From the NCBI RefSeq assembly GCF_040219215.1, contig NZ_JAVJSX010000019.1:1-64000 (forward strand): 64,000 nucleotides of DNA, given 5' to 3'. This document shows positions 53,125 through 63,383 of the stretch, piece after piece. Made by a program: the position numbers and the translations under genes. This DNA is from Thalassobaculum_A sp040219215. Lineage in GTDB: Bacteria > Pseudomonadota > Alphaproteobacteria > Thalassobaculales > Thalassobaculaceae. The notes beneath the pieces are model-generated. The model saw only the letters and a program-made list of their open reading frames with translations, did no database searches and was not told the DNA's origin. The first letter of the stretch is position 1. Each line of letters opens with the position of its first letter.

Positions 53125-53754
53125 ATGCATACGCTGTACTGGAAGCCACAGTCCGGATCCCTGGCGCCCATGACGTTGCTTGAGGAAACCGGCCTGCCCT
53201 ACGAAGCGGTAAAAGTGAACGCCGATGCCGGTGAGCACAAGTCCGAAGCGTACAAGCGCGACGTCCATCCGCTCGGGCTGATCCCGGCGCTGCGCCTGCC
53301 CGACGGCACGGTAATGATCGAGTCGGCCGCCATGGTCATCTATCTCGCCGATCTGGCGCCGCAGAAGGGTTTGGCGCCGGCGCCGACCGACGCGAAACGG
53401 GCAACCTACCTGCAGTGGCTGGTCTATGGGGCGGCAACGCTGTACCCCGCCTACATCCGCCTCTACCACCCCGACTACCACCGGGTCCGTGAGGGCGACG
53501 ACGAGGCGGTCAAGGCATTGGCACGTACTGCCATCGACACCGCCTGGGCCGCCGTCGAGCGGGGACTTGCCGACGGTCGACCGTTCCTGCTCGGCGACAC
53601 CGCCAGTGCTGCCGACCTGTACACCGGCATGCTGGCGCTGTGGCACCCGGATCCCGCGGCGTTCAAGGAAGCCTGTCCGAATGTCGCGGCTTTGCGCAAG
53701 GCAGTCTGGGGGCGCCCGGCGGCGGCCAAGGCGCTCGCCGCCCATGCAAAGTAG
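53125..53754 (+). CDS. glutathione S-transferase family protein
   Basis: A 209-residue GST with an N-terminal thioredoxin-fold domain (LYWKPQSGSLAPMTLLEETGLPYEAV, then the cis-Pro loop LIPALRLPDG and IESAAMVIYLADL) and a helical C-terminal domain. The N-terminal residue expected to activate the thiol is Ser in the QSGSLAP turn. Substrate unknown; detoxification or a cofactor-transfer role is typical. It starts with ATG after GGGAGG and is divergent from the threonine aldolase. Confidence 0.88.
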   Translation: MHTLYWKPQSGSLAPMTLLEETGLPYEAVKVNADAGEHKSEAYKRDVHPLGLIPALRLPDGTVMIESAAMVIYLADLAPQKGLAPAPTDAKRATYLQWLVYGAATLYPAYIRLYHPDYHRVREGDDEAVKALARTAIDTAWAAVERGLADGRPFLLGDTASAADLYTGMLALWHPDPAAFKEACPNVAALRKAVWGRPAAAKALAAHAK

Positions 53755-53790
53755 TTACCCAAATCTGTCATATTTTCAGCACGATTTCTC

Positions 53791-53818
53791 TTGATTATCC
53801 CATCATTCGGGATTAAAT
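53791..53818 (+). promoter_or_regulatory. candidate promoter with inverted repeat in the spacer
   Basis: In an AT-rich island TTGATT (53791) and TTAAAT (53813) are 16 bases apart, a fair -35/-10 pair. The spacer from 53797 contains atccc, a 7-base loop and gggat, an inverted repeat of five pairs that could be an operator. It precedes the 73-residue small gene by about 110 bases. Function inferred. Confidence 0.35.
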
Positions 53819-53927
53819 GAGAATTGTGCAGCGCAACATGAATGGCGCCGCAGTGATTAATCTGAACCTGGGCCATCTCAGAGTCTGGGTCGGGGAGGAA
53901 GACATCCACAACCACGGAGGTCTTCAA

Positions 53928-54149
53928 ATGCCACTCGTCACCCAAAGCGACATCGAACAGCTCTACGCCCAGTCCTACGGCCAGCGGGTCGAGCTGTCGT
54001 CGACGCTGCTCGAGCATCACATGCGTCGCGGCCGCCGGTTGCGTGCGCAGGAGTCGGCTCGCCTGATGAAGCAGGCGGGATCGGCCCTCTGGCGGCTGCT
54101 CGCAGCCCTGCGTCTACCGTCCGGCCGGTTCAACCCGTCGAACGTGTGA
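53928..54149 (+). CDS. small basic hypothetical protein
   Basis: A 73-residue protein I do not recognise. The true start is ATG 53928, 7 bases after GGAGG; an in-frame ATG at 53817 is within the AT-rich promoter-like zone and lacks a ribosome site. The N-terminal part (SDIEQLYAQSYGQRVELSSTLLEHHMRRGRRLRAQESARLMKQAG) is a helical, Arg-rich segment and the tail contains SALWRLLAAL. It could bind nucleic acid or a membrane surface. It precedes the TPR-methyltransferase gene on the same strand. Confidence 0.6.
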   Translation: MPLVTQSDIEQLYAQSYGQRVELSSTLLEHHMRRGRRLRAQESARLMKQAGSALWRLLAALRLPSGRFNPSNV

Positions 54150-54287
54150 TCGCGATTGATCGGACCCGGCCACCCCGTCGGGTCCGATGCTCGCCTCGCG
54201 AACGTTGCCTCCAGCGGAGTCGCTGATAGGATCCGCGCTCCGAGTCGGCCGGGTCCTCGTGTACCTGCCGGGAAGCAGCAATCGGAT

Positions 54288-56195
54288 GTGTTCGTGTCCG
54301 CCGAATTTCAACAACCGGTCCCGAACGGCGCGCCACTGTCACCGGAACAAAGCGTGCAGTTGGCCGCCATATCCGCACCGGCGGCCGCACAGTCCTGGAC
54401 ATGGGTCGGAAACTGGGCCGCCAACCAGAAGCGATTCAATGGTGCCGCGGCGGCGTTCCGACGCGCCCAATTGATCGATCCGTCGGACCCACTAGCGCTC
54501 CGCAAGGCGATCGCGATGCTCGCGCGGGTGCCGGATCACAAGGCGATCGTCGAACTGCTTCGCCGCGAAGATCGTGACCGCTCCTTGCCGACCAACCTCT
54601 TGCGTGCCTTGTCGAACAGCGAGGTCGAATTGGGCCGGCTCGAGGATGCGCTGGCGACCCTGACGGCGGCAACCGACCGGCATCCCGACGACCCGATCCT
54701 GCACGATGCCTTGGCCGACCGGCTGATCTCCATGCATCGCCCGGCAGAAGCAGAAGCCGCGCTGAGGACCGCCATACGTTTGCCCGGAAGCAACGAAGCA
54801 CCATTCCTCAAGCTGGCAGAGCTGGTCGCCGAGTCCCGTCCCGAAGAGGCGATCAATCTTCTCCGCGACGCAGCCAATCGATATCCCGCAAGCATCACGG
54901 TCCTGCAGCGCCTGGGGACCGCCCTCCAGGTCCGGGATCGCTTCAGTGAAGCGGAGCAGGCGTTGCGAGCAGCGGTCGGCCTGCCCGACGCGGGGCCGGA
55001 CCTGACGCTGCAGCTTGCGGACGTCCTGGAAACCGCTGGCCGTTCCGACGACGCCCTCGACACCCTGATCGAGGCGGGTGCCAACCACCCCGGACACATT
55101 GGCATACGCCATCGCCTTGCCGAGGCGCTGGTCGGGTCGGCCCGGCTCGACGACGCCGAGCGGGAACTTCGGTCGACCCTCGCGCTACCGGGTGCCAATG
55201 CCCTCACCCATCTGACGCTGGCCAAGATCCTGTCTGACCGCGGCGATCCAGCCGGGGCGTTGGGTGTCCTGGACGTCGCCCGCGACCTTTACCCCGCGGA
55301 TCCCGACATCCCGCGGTTGCGCGCCATTACGCTGATTGCGCTCGATCGGCTGGACGATGCCGACGCCGAACTGCAATCCGCCAGCAACCGGTTTCGCCGC
55401 CGCCAGGCGCTGGCAACGGTCTTCCAGGTGGGCCGTCGCAATCTCGATGTCCTGAAGCGATGCCGCGCCCTCGGAAGTGCCAGCACGGCGTTCGTCACGC
55501 ATACTGAGCACGCCGTATTCTCCGCCATGTGCAGCAGCAAGGGCTTCTACCACAACTTCCAACTGCACGACGGCACCCTGCTGTTCGACCGCTACGGCAA
55601 GATGACAAACTCGCCGCGCGCCGACCGCCCCTTCAACTTTGTGGAATGGGACATCATCAAGCGCCATGTGGTCGAATCCGGCGCCCGGCACATTGCCGAT
55701 GTCGGCGCCGCCGACGGGTACTTTTCAGTGCAATGCGCACAGCTGGGCTGTCAGGTCGACGCCTACGAACCGTCGGAGATGTTCCACGCCCGAACCCAGC
55801 TGTTCGCGGCGTACTATGGCGTCGCCGACCGGGTCACCGCCTCAAACGCCAGCTTTGCTCCGCATACCCAACGCCGAAAGCGCTACGACCTGATCCTGGC
55901 GCTGGGGGTCATCTACCATTTCAACGGTCTGATCCGCGGGCTGCGCGACCTCACCCAGTCCAGCGACCGGCTGATCATCGAAACCACGGGCAGCGATGTT
56001 CCCGGGTTCAACGACTATGCCGCCACGCAGTTTCGGGATCATCGGGAACTTTCCCTGACCTGGCTGATCTCATTCCTGGAACGCCAGGGCTTCGACGTCC
56101 ACTACGTCGATGAATGGAATGATTACATCAAGCGAACGAATGTCACCCCAGAGCGCCACATGCTGGTCTGCCGGCGGCGCACGCAACCGTCCTAG
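54288..56195 (+). CDS. TPR-repeat protein fused to SAM-dependent methyltransferase
   Basis: About 635 residues. The first 370 residues are tandem TPR-like helices (AAAAFRRAQLIDPSDPLALRKA, then several AEAALR / AERELR repeats). The C-terminal domain has motif I HIADVGAADGYFSVQCAQLGC, an acidic YEPSE loop and LILALGVIYHFNGLIRGLRDL, which resembles the CmoB/DUF1698-type methyltransferase core. The start is uncertain: GTG 54288 or 54294 near GGAAG, or TTG 54156 further up. The target is unknown; glycan or protein methylation is plausible because of GT61-type neighbours 8 kb away. It ends 10 bases from the converging sufA. Confidence 0.8.
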   Translation: MFVSAEFQQPVPNGAPLSPEQSVQLAAISAPAAAQSWTWVGNWAANQKRFNGAAAAFRRAQLIDPSDPLALRKAIAMLARVPDHKAIVELLRREDRDRSLPTNLLRALSNSEVELGRLEDALATLTAATDRHPDDPILHDALADRLISMHRPAEAEAALRTAIRLPGSNEAPFLKLAELVAESRPEEAINLLRDAANRYPASITVLQRLGTALQVRDRFSEAEQALRAAVGLPDAGPDLTLQLADVLETAGRSDDALDTLIEAGANHPGHIGIRHRLAEALVGSARLDDAERELRSTLALPGANALTHLTLAKILSDRGDPAGALGVLDVARDLYPADPDIPRLRAITLIALDRLDDADAELQSASNRFRRRQALATVFQVGRRNLDVLKRCRALGSASTAFVTHTEHAVFSAMCSSKGFYHNFQLHDGTLLFDRYGKMTNSPRADRPFNFVEWDIIKRHVVESGARHIADVGAADGYFSVQCAQLGCQVDAYEPSEMFHARTQLFAAYYGVADRVTASNASFAPHTQRRKRYDLILALGVIYHFNGLIRGLRDLTQSSDRLIIETTGSDVPGFNDYAATQFRDHRELSLTWLISFLERQGFDVHYVDEWNDYIKRTNVTPERHMLVCRRRTQPS

Positions 56196-56205
56196 CTCTC
56201 CAGCT

Positions 56206-56568
56206 TCAGGACTTGGCCGCAGCCACGCTGAAGCTTTCGCCGCAACCGCAACGGCCGGTCTCGTTCGGGTTGTTGAAGACGAAACCGGAGAACAGCTTGT
56301 CCTCCTTGTAATCCATCTCCGAGCCCAGGATGAACATCACCGCCGTCGGATCGATCAGGATGCTGACGCCCTTGTCCTCGACCAGATCCTCGAACTTCTT
56401 GCGTTCCTTCGCGTACTCGATGACGTAGCTGAGACCCGAGCAGCCGGTGTTCTTCACGCCGACGCGCAGCCCGATCACGCCATCCTCCGGCGACTTCGCC
56501 ATCAGGTCCCGTACCCGCGCAGCGGCGGCCTCGGTCAGGGTAATCGGTGCTTTCATCGGCTGAAACAT
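56206..56568 (-). CDS. sufA: Fe-S cluster assembly A-type protein SufA
   Basis: A 120-residue A-type carrier. The three cysteines that bind the cluster are visible: NTGCSGLSY (about residue 42) and GRCGCGESF near residues 107-109. The VKNTGCSG and FVFNNPN blocks match the family. It passes Fe-S clusters from SufBCD to apoproteins. It is the last gene of the suf operon, 45 bases after sufT. ATG 56568 or 56556 could be the start. Confidence 0.93.
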   Translation of the reverse strand: MFQPMKAPITLTEAAAARVRDLMAKSPEDGVIGLRVGVKNTGCSGLSYVIEYAKERKKFEDLVEDKGVSILIDPTAVMFILGSEMDYKEDKLFSGFVFNNPNETGRCGCGESFSVAAAKS

Positions 56569-56613
56569 TCAGGCCATCCGTAGGTGATCGCTCCCACTCA
56601 AGTGGGGAGCATT

Positions 56614-57018
56614 CTAGAACATGTCCAGGGCTAGTCGAGCGTCTTCGCTCATGCGTTCCACGGTCCACTGCGGTTCCCAGACCAGTTGGACCTCGACCTC
56701 GCCGACCCCAGGAACGCCTGCGACCGCTTCCGCGACCATCATCGGCATCTCACCGGCGACCGGACAGGCGGGTGCCGTCAGGGTCATCTCGATCTTCACG
56801 CTGCCATCGTCAAACCGCTCGACATCGTAGATCAGGCCGAGGTCGTAGATGTTCAGCGGGATCTCGGGATCGTGGACGGTTCGCAGCGCTTCGATCACCT
56901 CTGCCTCGTCGGCGACTGCCGCACCTTCCGGCAGCCGTTGGCCGGCGCGGGCGATGCCGTCGGGGCCGGCATTGCTGCCGACCGGCATGAAATCGCGAAG
57001 ACCGAGTTCCTGGTTCAT
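56614..57018 (-). CDS. sufT: SufT-type (DUF59/MIP18) Fe-S assembly protein
   Basis: A 134-residue protein with the DUF59 core: VIEALRTVHDPEIPLNIYDLGLIYDVERF, then LTAPACPVAGEMPMM, whose Cys is the family's conserved residue, and VQLVWEPQWTVERMSEDARLALDM at the end. SufT/YitW proteins help Fe-S cluster maturation. The N-terminal 40 residues are extra to the core. ATG 57018 follows GAGG. The gene lies 10 bases after sufS, within the suf operon. Confidence 0.9.
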   Translation of the reverse strand: MNQELGLRDFMPVGSNAGPDGIARAGQRLPEGAAVADEAEVIEALRTVHDPEIPLNIYDLGLIYDVERFDDGSVKIEMTLTAPACPVAGEMPMMVAEAVAGVPGVGEVEVQLVWEPQWTVERMSEDARLALDMF

Positions 57019-57028
57019 GCCGCCTCGC

Positions 57029-58267
57029 TCATCCGAAGATCGCCCGGACCTTATCCAGGCTATCGGCCAGCGCGTCGATCTCCGCACGGGTATTGTACAG
57101 CCCGACGCTGGCCCGCGCGGTCGACGACAGGTCCAGGTGGTCCATCAGTGGCTGGGCGCAGTGGTGGCCCGCCCGGACCGCCACGCCCTGCCGGTCGACG
57201 ATGGTCGCGATGTCGTGGGGATGCGCGCAGTCCATGACGAACGACACTACCGACACCTTGCCGGCTGCCGTGCCGATCAGCCGCAATCCGTCGACCGCCG
57301 ACAGGCGCTGGGTGGCGTAGGTGATCAGGTCGCGTTCATGGGCGCCGATCCGCTCGACCCCGATCGCTTTGACGTAGTCGATGGCGGCCCCAAGTCCGAT
57401 CGCCTGGGCGATCGCCGGAGTCCCGGCCTCGAACTTGTGCGGCAGGTCGGCCCACTCGCTGTTCTCCAGGGTGACCGAACTGATCATCTCGCCGCCGCCT
57501 TGGTAGGGCGGCATCTTCTCCAGCAGGGCTTCCTTGCCGTACAGCGCGCCGATCCCGGACGGGCCATACAGCTTGTGGCCGGAGAACACGTAGAAATCGC
57601 AGTCCAGGTCCTGCACGTCGACCGTCATGTGCTGGACAGCCTGGCAACCGTCGATGAGCGCCACCGCGCCGGCCTCGTGGGCCAGCCGGATGACTTCCTT
57701 CACCGGCACCACGGTTCCCAGCACATTGGACACATGGGTCATGGCGACCAGCCGGGTGCGGTCGGTCAGCAAAGCTTTGAACGCCGTCAGATCGAACGTT
57801 CCGTCCGGTCCGATCGGCACGCCCTTCAGCACCAGCCCCTTCTCGTCGCGCAACAACTGCCAGGGGACGATGTTGGAGTGGTGTTCCATGTAGGTGACGA
57901 TGATCTCGTCGCCTTCGCACAGGTTCTGCCGGCCCCAAGTCGCGGCCACCAGGTTGATCGCCTCGCTCGCGCCGCGGGTGTAGATGATTTCGGCGGTTGA
58001 TCGGGCGTTGATGTACGAACGGATGGTCTCGCGCGCCGCCTCGTAGTCGGCGGTCGCCTTTTCGCTCAGGTAATGCAGGCCGCGGTGCACGTTGGCATAG
58101 CCGGTCTCGTATACCGCGCTGACCCGATCGATCACCTGTCGCGGCTTCTGGGCCGAAGCGGCGTTGTCCAGATAGACCAACGGATGGCCATGCACCTGGG
58201 TCGACAGGATCGGAAAATCGGCGCGATAGCGTTCGACGTCGTAGGCTCCGTTGGCGCCCATGCTCAT
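57029..58267 (-). CDS. sufS: cysteine desulfurase SufS
   Basis: A 412-residue fold-type I PLP enzyme that releases sulfur from cysteine as a persulfide. The PLP Lys is in YVFSGHKLYGPSGIG and the catalytic Cys in VRAGHHCAQPLM, the arrangement of group II (SufS) desulfurases. The ATG at 58267 overlaps the sufD stop by four bases (ATGA), which rules out the longer frame. No SufE or SufU gene accompanies it here, so the sulfur acceptor must be encoded elsewhere or be dispensable. Confidence 0.95.
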   Translation of the reverse strand: MSMGANGAYDVERYRADFPILSTQVHGHPLVYLDNAASAQKPRQVIDRVSAVYETGYANVHRGLHYLSEKATADYEAARETIRSYINARSTAEIIYTRGASEAINLVAATWGRQNLCEGDEIIVTYMEHHSNIVPWQLLRDEKGLVLKGVPIGPDGTFDLTAFKALLTDRTRLVAMTHVSNVLGTVVPVKEVIRLAHEAGAVALIDGCQAVQHMTVDVQDLDCDFYVFSGHKLYGPSGIGALYGKEALLEKMPPYQGGGEMISSVTLENSEWADLPHKFEAGTPAIAQAIGLGAAIDYVKAIGVERIGAHERDLITYATQRLSAVDGLRLIGTAAGKVSVVSFVMDCAHPHDIATIVDRQGVAVRAGHHCAQPLMDHLDLSSTARASVGLYNTRAEIDALADSLDKVRAIFG

Positions 58268-59553
58268 TCCTCCGCCCCGGCCACGTGCCGGCTCAACCAA
58301 TCCGCCGCAACCGCCGTGAACGCTTCACGGACCGGTGCGCGAGCAATCAGCGCAATCGCCTCCAGCACGTAGGCCTCGACCAGCAGCGCGCGGGCGCGCG
58401 CCTTCGGAATGCCGCGCGCCATCAGGTAGAACAGCTGGTCGTCATCCAACTCGCCGACCGTCGCACCGTGGCTGCACTTCACGTCGTCGGCGTAGATCTC
58501 GAGTTCCGGCTTGCTGTCGACCTCGGCGTCGCGCGACAGCAGCAACGCCCGGTTCATCTGGAAACCATCGGTCTTCTGGGCATCGGGCCGGACCAGGATC
58601 TTGCCCTGGAACACGCCGCGCGACCGGCCGGTCAGCACGCCCTTGACCATCTCGTGGCTGGAGCCGTGCGGCTGGGCGTGATCGATGAAGGTCGTCAGGT
58701 CATGATGCTGACTGTCGGCGCCGAGATAGACGCCGTTGATCCGGTAGTCGACGCGCTGGCCGGCCAGCTCGGCACGGACCTCGTGGCGGGCCAGCCGCGC
58801 ACCGGTCGCCAGCACGAAGCCGTCATAAGTCGCCTGGTCGGCCAACCGCACCGACGTCATGGCGACGTGGAACGCTTCCACCGCCTCGGCCTGCAGCACG
58901 CTGTGGCTCAGGCGGGCGCCAGTGCCGACGACGATTTCGGTCACCGGGTTCGCCATGTAGGCACCGGATCCCTGATGCACGGTCACCAGATCGGCCGACG
59001 CACCGTCTTCGACCACCACCAGCACGCGGGGATGGGCAATCGCGGTCGCACCGTCGTCGCCACTGGTCGCGATCGACAGCAGTATCGGTGCGTCCGGCAT
59101 GACGCCGCGGGCAATCCGGATCGCCACACCACCGGTGAACTGGGCAGCGTTCAACGCGGCGAACGGATAGGCGTCGATCGACGAGACCGAACCCAGGTTC
59201 TCGCGCACCCACCCCGGCACGGTTGCGGGGTCGTCCAGCGGAACGATCTCGACACCGTTCGGCAGGCCTGAAGGCAACGCTTCGACCCGGCCGTTGGCAA
59301 GGCGGACCTCGGTGCGGTCAAGGTCTGCAAGCGACGACGGCAACGCCGCGGGGGCCGGCCCCTCGGCCGCCACCGGCTGCAGCGCCTTCAGGGCGTTCAG
59401 GCCGGTGAACTTCCACGCCTCGGTCCGGGCGCCGGGCAGGCCGATCTGGCCGTAGCGCGCGATCGCCGACCGGCGCAGGGCAACCAGCCAGTGCGGCCCG
59501 CTGTCGTCCAGCGGACCCGTGATCAACGGCAGGGTGGTGACGTCGGTGCTCAT
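58264..59553 (-). CDS. sufD: Fe-S cluster assembly scaffold SufD
   Basis: A 429-residue SufD protein, the diverged partner of SufB in the SufBC2D scaffold. The C-terminal beta-helix region QHHDLTTFIDHAQPHGSSHEMVKGVL, RGVFQGKILVRPDAQKTDGFQ and CSHGATVGELDDDQLFYLMARGI is diagnostic. The start is ATG 59553 with GAGG before it; earlier in-frame codons fall within sufC. It ends with a four-base overlap with sufS. Confidence 0.94.
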   Translation of the reverse strand: MSTDVTTLPLITGPLDDSGPHWLVALRRSAIARYGQIGLPGARTEAWKFTGLNALKALQPVAAEGPAPAALPSSLADLDRTEVRLANGRVEALPSGLPNGVEIVPLDDPATVPGWVRENLGSVSSIDAYPFAALNAAQFTGGVAIRIARGVMPDAPILLSIATSGDDGATAIAHPRVLVVVEDGASADLVTVHQGSGAYMANPVTEIVVGTGARLSHSVLQAEAVEAFHVAMTSVRLADQATYDGFVLATGARLARHEVRAELAGQRVDYRINGVYLGADSQHHDLTTFIDHAQPHGSSHEMVKGVLTGRSRGVFQGKILVRPDAQKTDGFQMNRALLLSRDAEVDSKPELEIYADDVKCSHGATVGELDDDQLFYLMARGIPKARARALLVEAYVLEAIALIARAPVREAFTAVAADWLSRHVAGAEE

Positions 59554-59560
59554 CGTATCC

Positions 59561-60313
<753 letters not shown>

Positions 60314-60354
60314 CGCTCCACAATCCTTATCGAATGTACCGGTTGGCCGTTGCG

Positions 60355-61812
<1,458 letters not shown>

Positions 61813-61841
61813 CGGTTTTCTCTCCCGTATCCGTCGTTCGT

Positions 61842-62312
61842 CTACTCGGCGGCCCCGACTGTCGTCGGGTGCAGCGTGGGTGCCGGGGTTCGTACCGGAA
61901 ACATGCCCTCCGGGTCGACCATGTCGGCGAGTGTCACACCGTCCAAGGCCGATCGGATGGCCCGGTTGACCCGGTTCCAGTTGCCGCGCATCGGGCACGA
62001 ATGCTCGACTTCGCAGCACTCCTCGGCGCCGTCTACACAGGCGGTCAGGGCAATCGGCCCTTCCAGCGCCTGAATGATCTCGGTGACGGTAACCGCCGCC
62101 GCCGGACGATCCAGGGCATAGCCACCCTTGGCACCGCGATGAGCACTGATCAGCGACACCGCCGCCATCTGCTTCAATAGCTTGGATACCGTCGGCACCG
62201 GCACGCCAGTCGCCTCCGCCAAAGCCGCCGCCGTCCGCACCCGTCCGGCTTCCTGGGCCATCTGCCCAAGAACCACGATGGCGTAGTCGGTCATGCGATT
62301 GAGACGGAGCAT
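61842..62312 (-). CDS. Rrf2-family SUF operon regulator
   Basis: A 156-residue Rrf2/IscR-family winged-helix regulator. The N-terminus MLRLNRMTDYAIVVLGQMAQ and recognition helix VPVPTVSKLLKQMAAV are typical, followed by HRGAKGGYAL. The cysteine set CVDGAEECCEVEHSCPMRGNW fits the Fe-S-binding loop of SUF regulators, so it probably senses cluster supply and represses suf when clusters are plentiful. It is the first gene of the operon. A palindrome immediately precedes the ATG. An alternative start is ATG 62294. Confidence 0.92.
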   Translation of the reverse strand: MLRLNRMTDYAIVVLGQMAQEAGRVRTAAALAEATGVPVPTVSKLLKQMAAVSLISAHRGAKGGYALDRPAAAVTVTEIIQALEGPIALTACVDGAEECCEVEHSCPMRGNWNRVNRAIRSALDGVTLADMVDPEGMFPVRTPAPTLHPTTVGAAE

Positions 62313-62318
62313 TGTCAC

Positions 62319-62349
62319 CCTAATCTGTACCAGTTCGGTACGCATTAGG
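62319..62349 (-). promoter_or_regulatory. 31-bp inverted repeat, candidate operator of the suf regulator
   Basis: Two 13-base arms, CCTAATnnGTACC and GGTACnnATTAGG, flank a 5-base centre; 11 of 13 positions pair. It ends 6 bases before the regulator's ATG and overlaps its AGGG ribosome site. A TTGACC at 62369-62374 on the minus strand may be the -35 and the distal arm's CCTAAT (62344-62349) the -10, though their spacing of 19 is long. A dimeric Rrf2 protein bound here would block both transcription and regulator expression. The repeat is seen; the binding is inferred. Confidence 0.65.
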
Positions 62350-62495
62350 TAGTCCCGGCCTCCGGGGTGGTCAAGATGAAAGTGGACCGTATTGGTCGTG
62401 TTTGTCCAGGAACCGTGAGTTGCCACTTCGGGAATTGTACCGGGCAACCCGCTTCCCTATCCTCGCCCTCCCTCCAACCGAACCTCCACGATGCG

Positions 62496-63383
62496 GTGAA
62501 CGAAAGCCGACCCCTGCTCTCCGCCGCCTGGATGATGGGCGCCCTCGCATCCTTCACGACCATGGCGCTCGCCGGCCGGGAGTTGACGGCCGAGATGTCT
62601 GTGTTCCAGGCGATGGCGCTCAGAAGCATCATCTGCGTTACGGTGCTGACGGCGATCGCATGGCGCGCCGGATTCGCCTCGGTCGCGACAGGGCGCTTCC
62701 GCCTGCATCTGGCGCGCAGCGCGGTGCACTACACCGGCACCTACGCCTGGATCTACGGCATCAGCGTGCTGCCGCTCGCGGCGGTGTTCTCGATCGAGTT
62801 CACGACACCGATCTGGACCGCGATATTCGCCGCGCTGTTCCTGCGCGAGCCGTTCACGCGCTGGCGGGCAATCGGCATTGCGCTTGGCTTCGCCGGCATC
62901 CTGGTGATCCTGCGTCCTGGCTCGGCCATGATCGACCTGGCGGCCTTCGTCGTGCTGGGCGCGGCCTGGTGCTATGCGGCGACCTATGCATTCACCCGAG
63001 CCATGGCGCCGACCGAGAGCCCGCTGACGATCATCTTCTGGATGAATCTCATCCAGTTGCCGCTCGGCCTCGGCCCGGCGCTGACCGTCTGGGTCACGCC
63101 CTCGCCCGAGGCATGGCCCTGGATCGCGGCGATCGGGGTTTCCGGCCTGACCTCGCACTGGTGTGTGTCACATGCGATGCGGCACGCCGACGCCGCCCTG
63201 GTGGCGCCGATGGACTTCGTCCGACTGCCGCTCATCGCCGTGGTCGGCTGGCTGCTCTACGCCGAACCCTTCAACCCGTTCGTGCTTGCCGGGGGCGGGC
63301 TGATCTTCGCCGGAAACATGGTCAGCATCTGGGGCGAGCGCCGCCGCAGGCGGAGGGTCAACCCGTCCGCATCGGATAGCTGA
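62496..63383 (+). CDS. EamA/DMT-family transporter
   Basis: A 295-residue membrane protein with ten helices in two EamA domains. The first repeat has LARSAVHYTGTYAWIYGISVLPLAAVFSIEFTTPIWTAIFAALFLRE and the second LVAPMDFVRLPLIAVVGWLLYAEPF. It closely matches the S-adenosylmethionine/riboflavin-exporter-like DMT group, but the cargo is not deducible. GTG 62496 (VNESRPLLSAAW) is the likely start; ATG 62532 would begin inside the first helix. It is divergent from the suf regulator, and its end overlaps the P450 gene by 26 bases. Confidence 0.85.
   Translation: MNESRPLLSAAWMMGALASFTTMALAGRELTAEMSVFQAMALRSIICVTVLTAIAWRAGFASVATGRFRLHLARSAVHYTGTYAWIYGISVLPLAAVFSIEFTTPIWTAIFAALFLREPFTRWRAIGIALGFAGILVILRPGSAMIDLAAFVVLGAAWCYAATYAFTRAMAPTESPLTIIFWMNLIQLPLGLGPALTVWVTPSPEAWPWIAAIGVSGLTSHWCVSHAMRHADAALVAPMDFVRLPLIAVVGWLLYAEPFNPFVLAGGGLIFAGNMVSIWGERRRRRRVNPSASDS

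Noticed and set aside
53817..53928. Longer N-terminal extension of the 73-residue small protein
   Set aside because: The extension lies in the AT-rich promoter-like region and has no ribosome site, while ATG 53928 has GGAGG at the right spacing.
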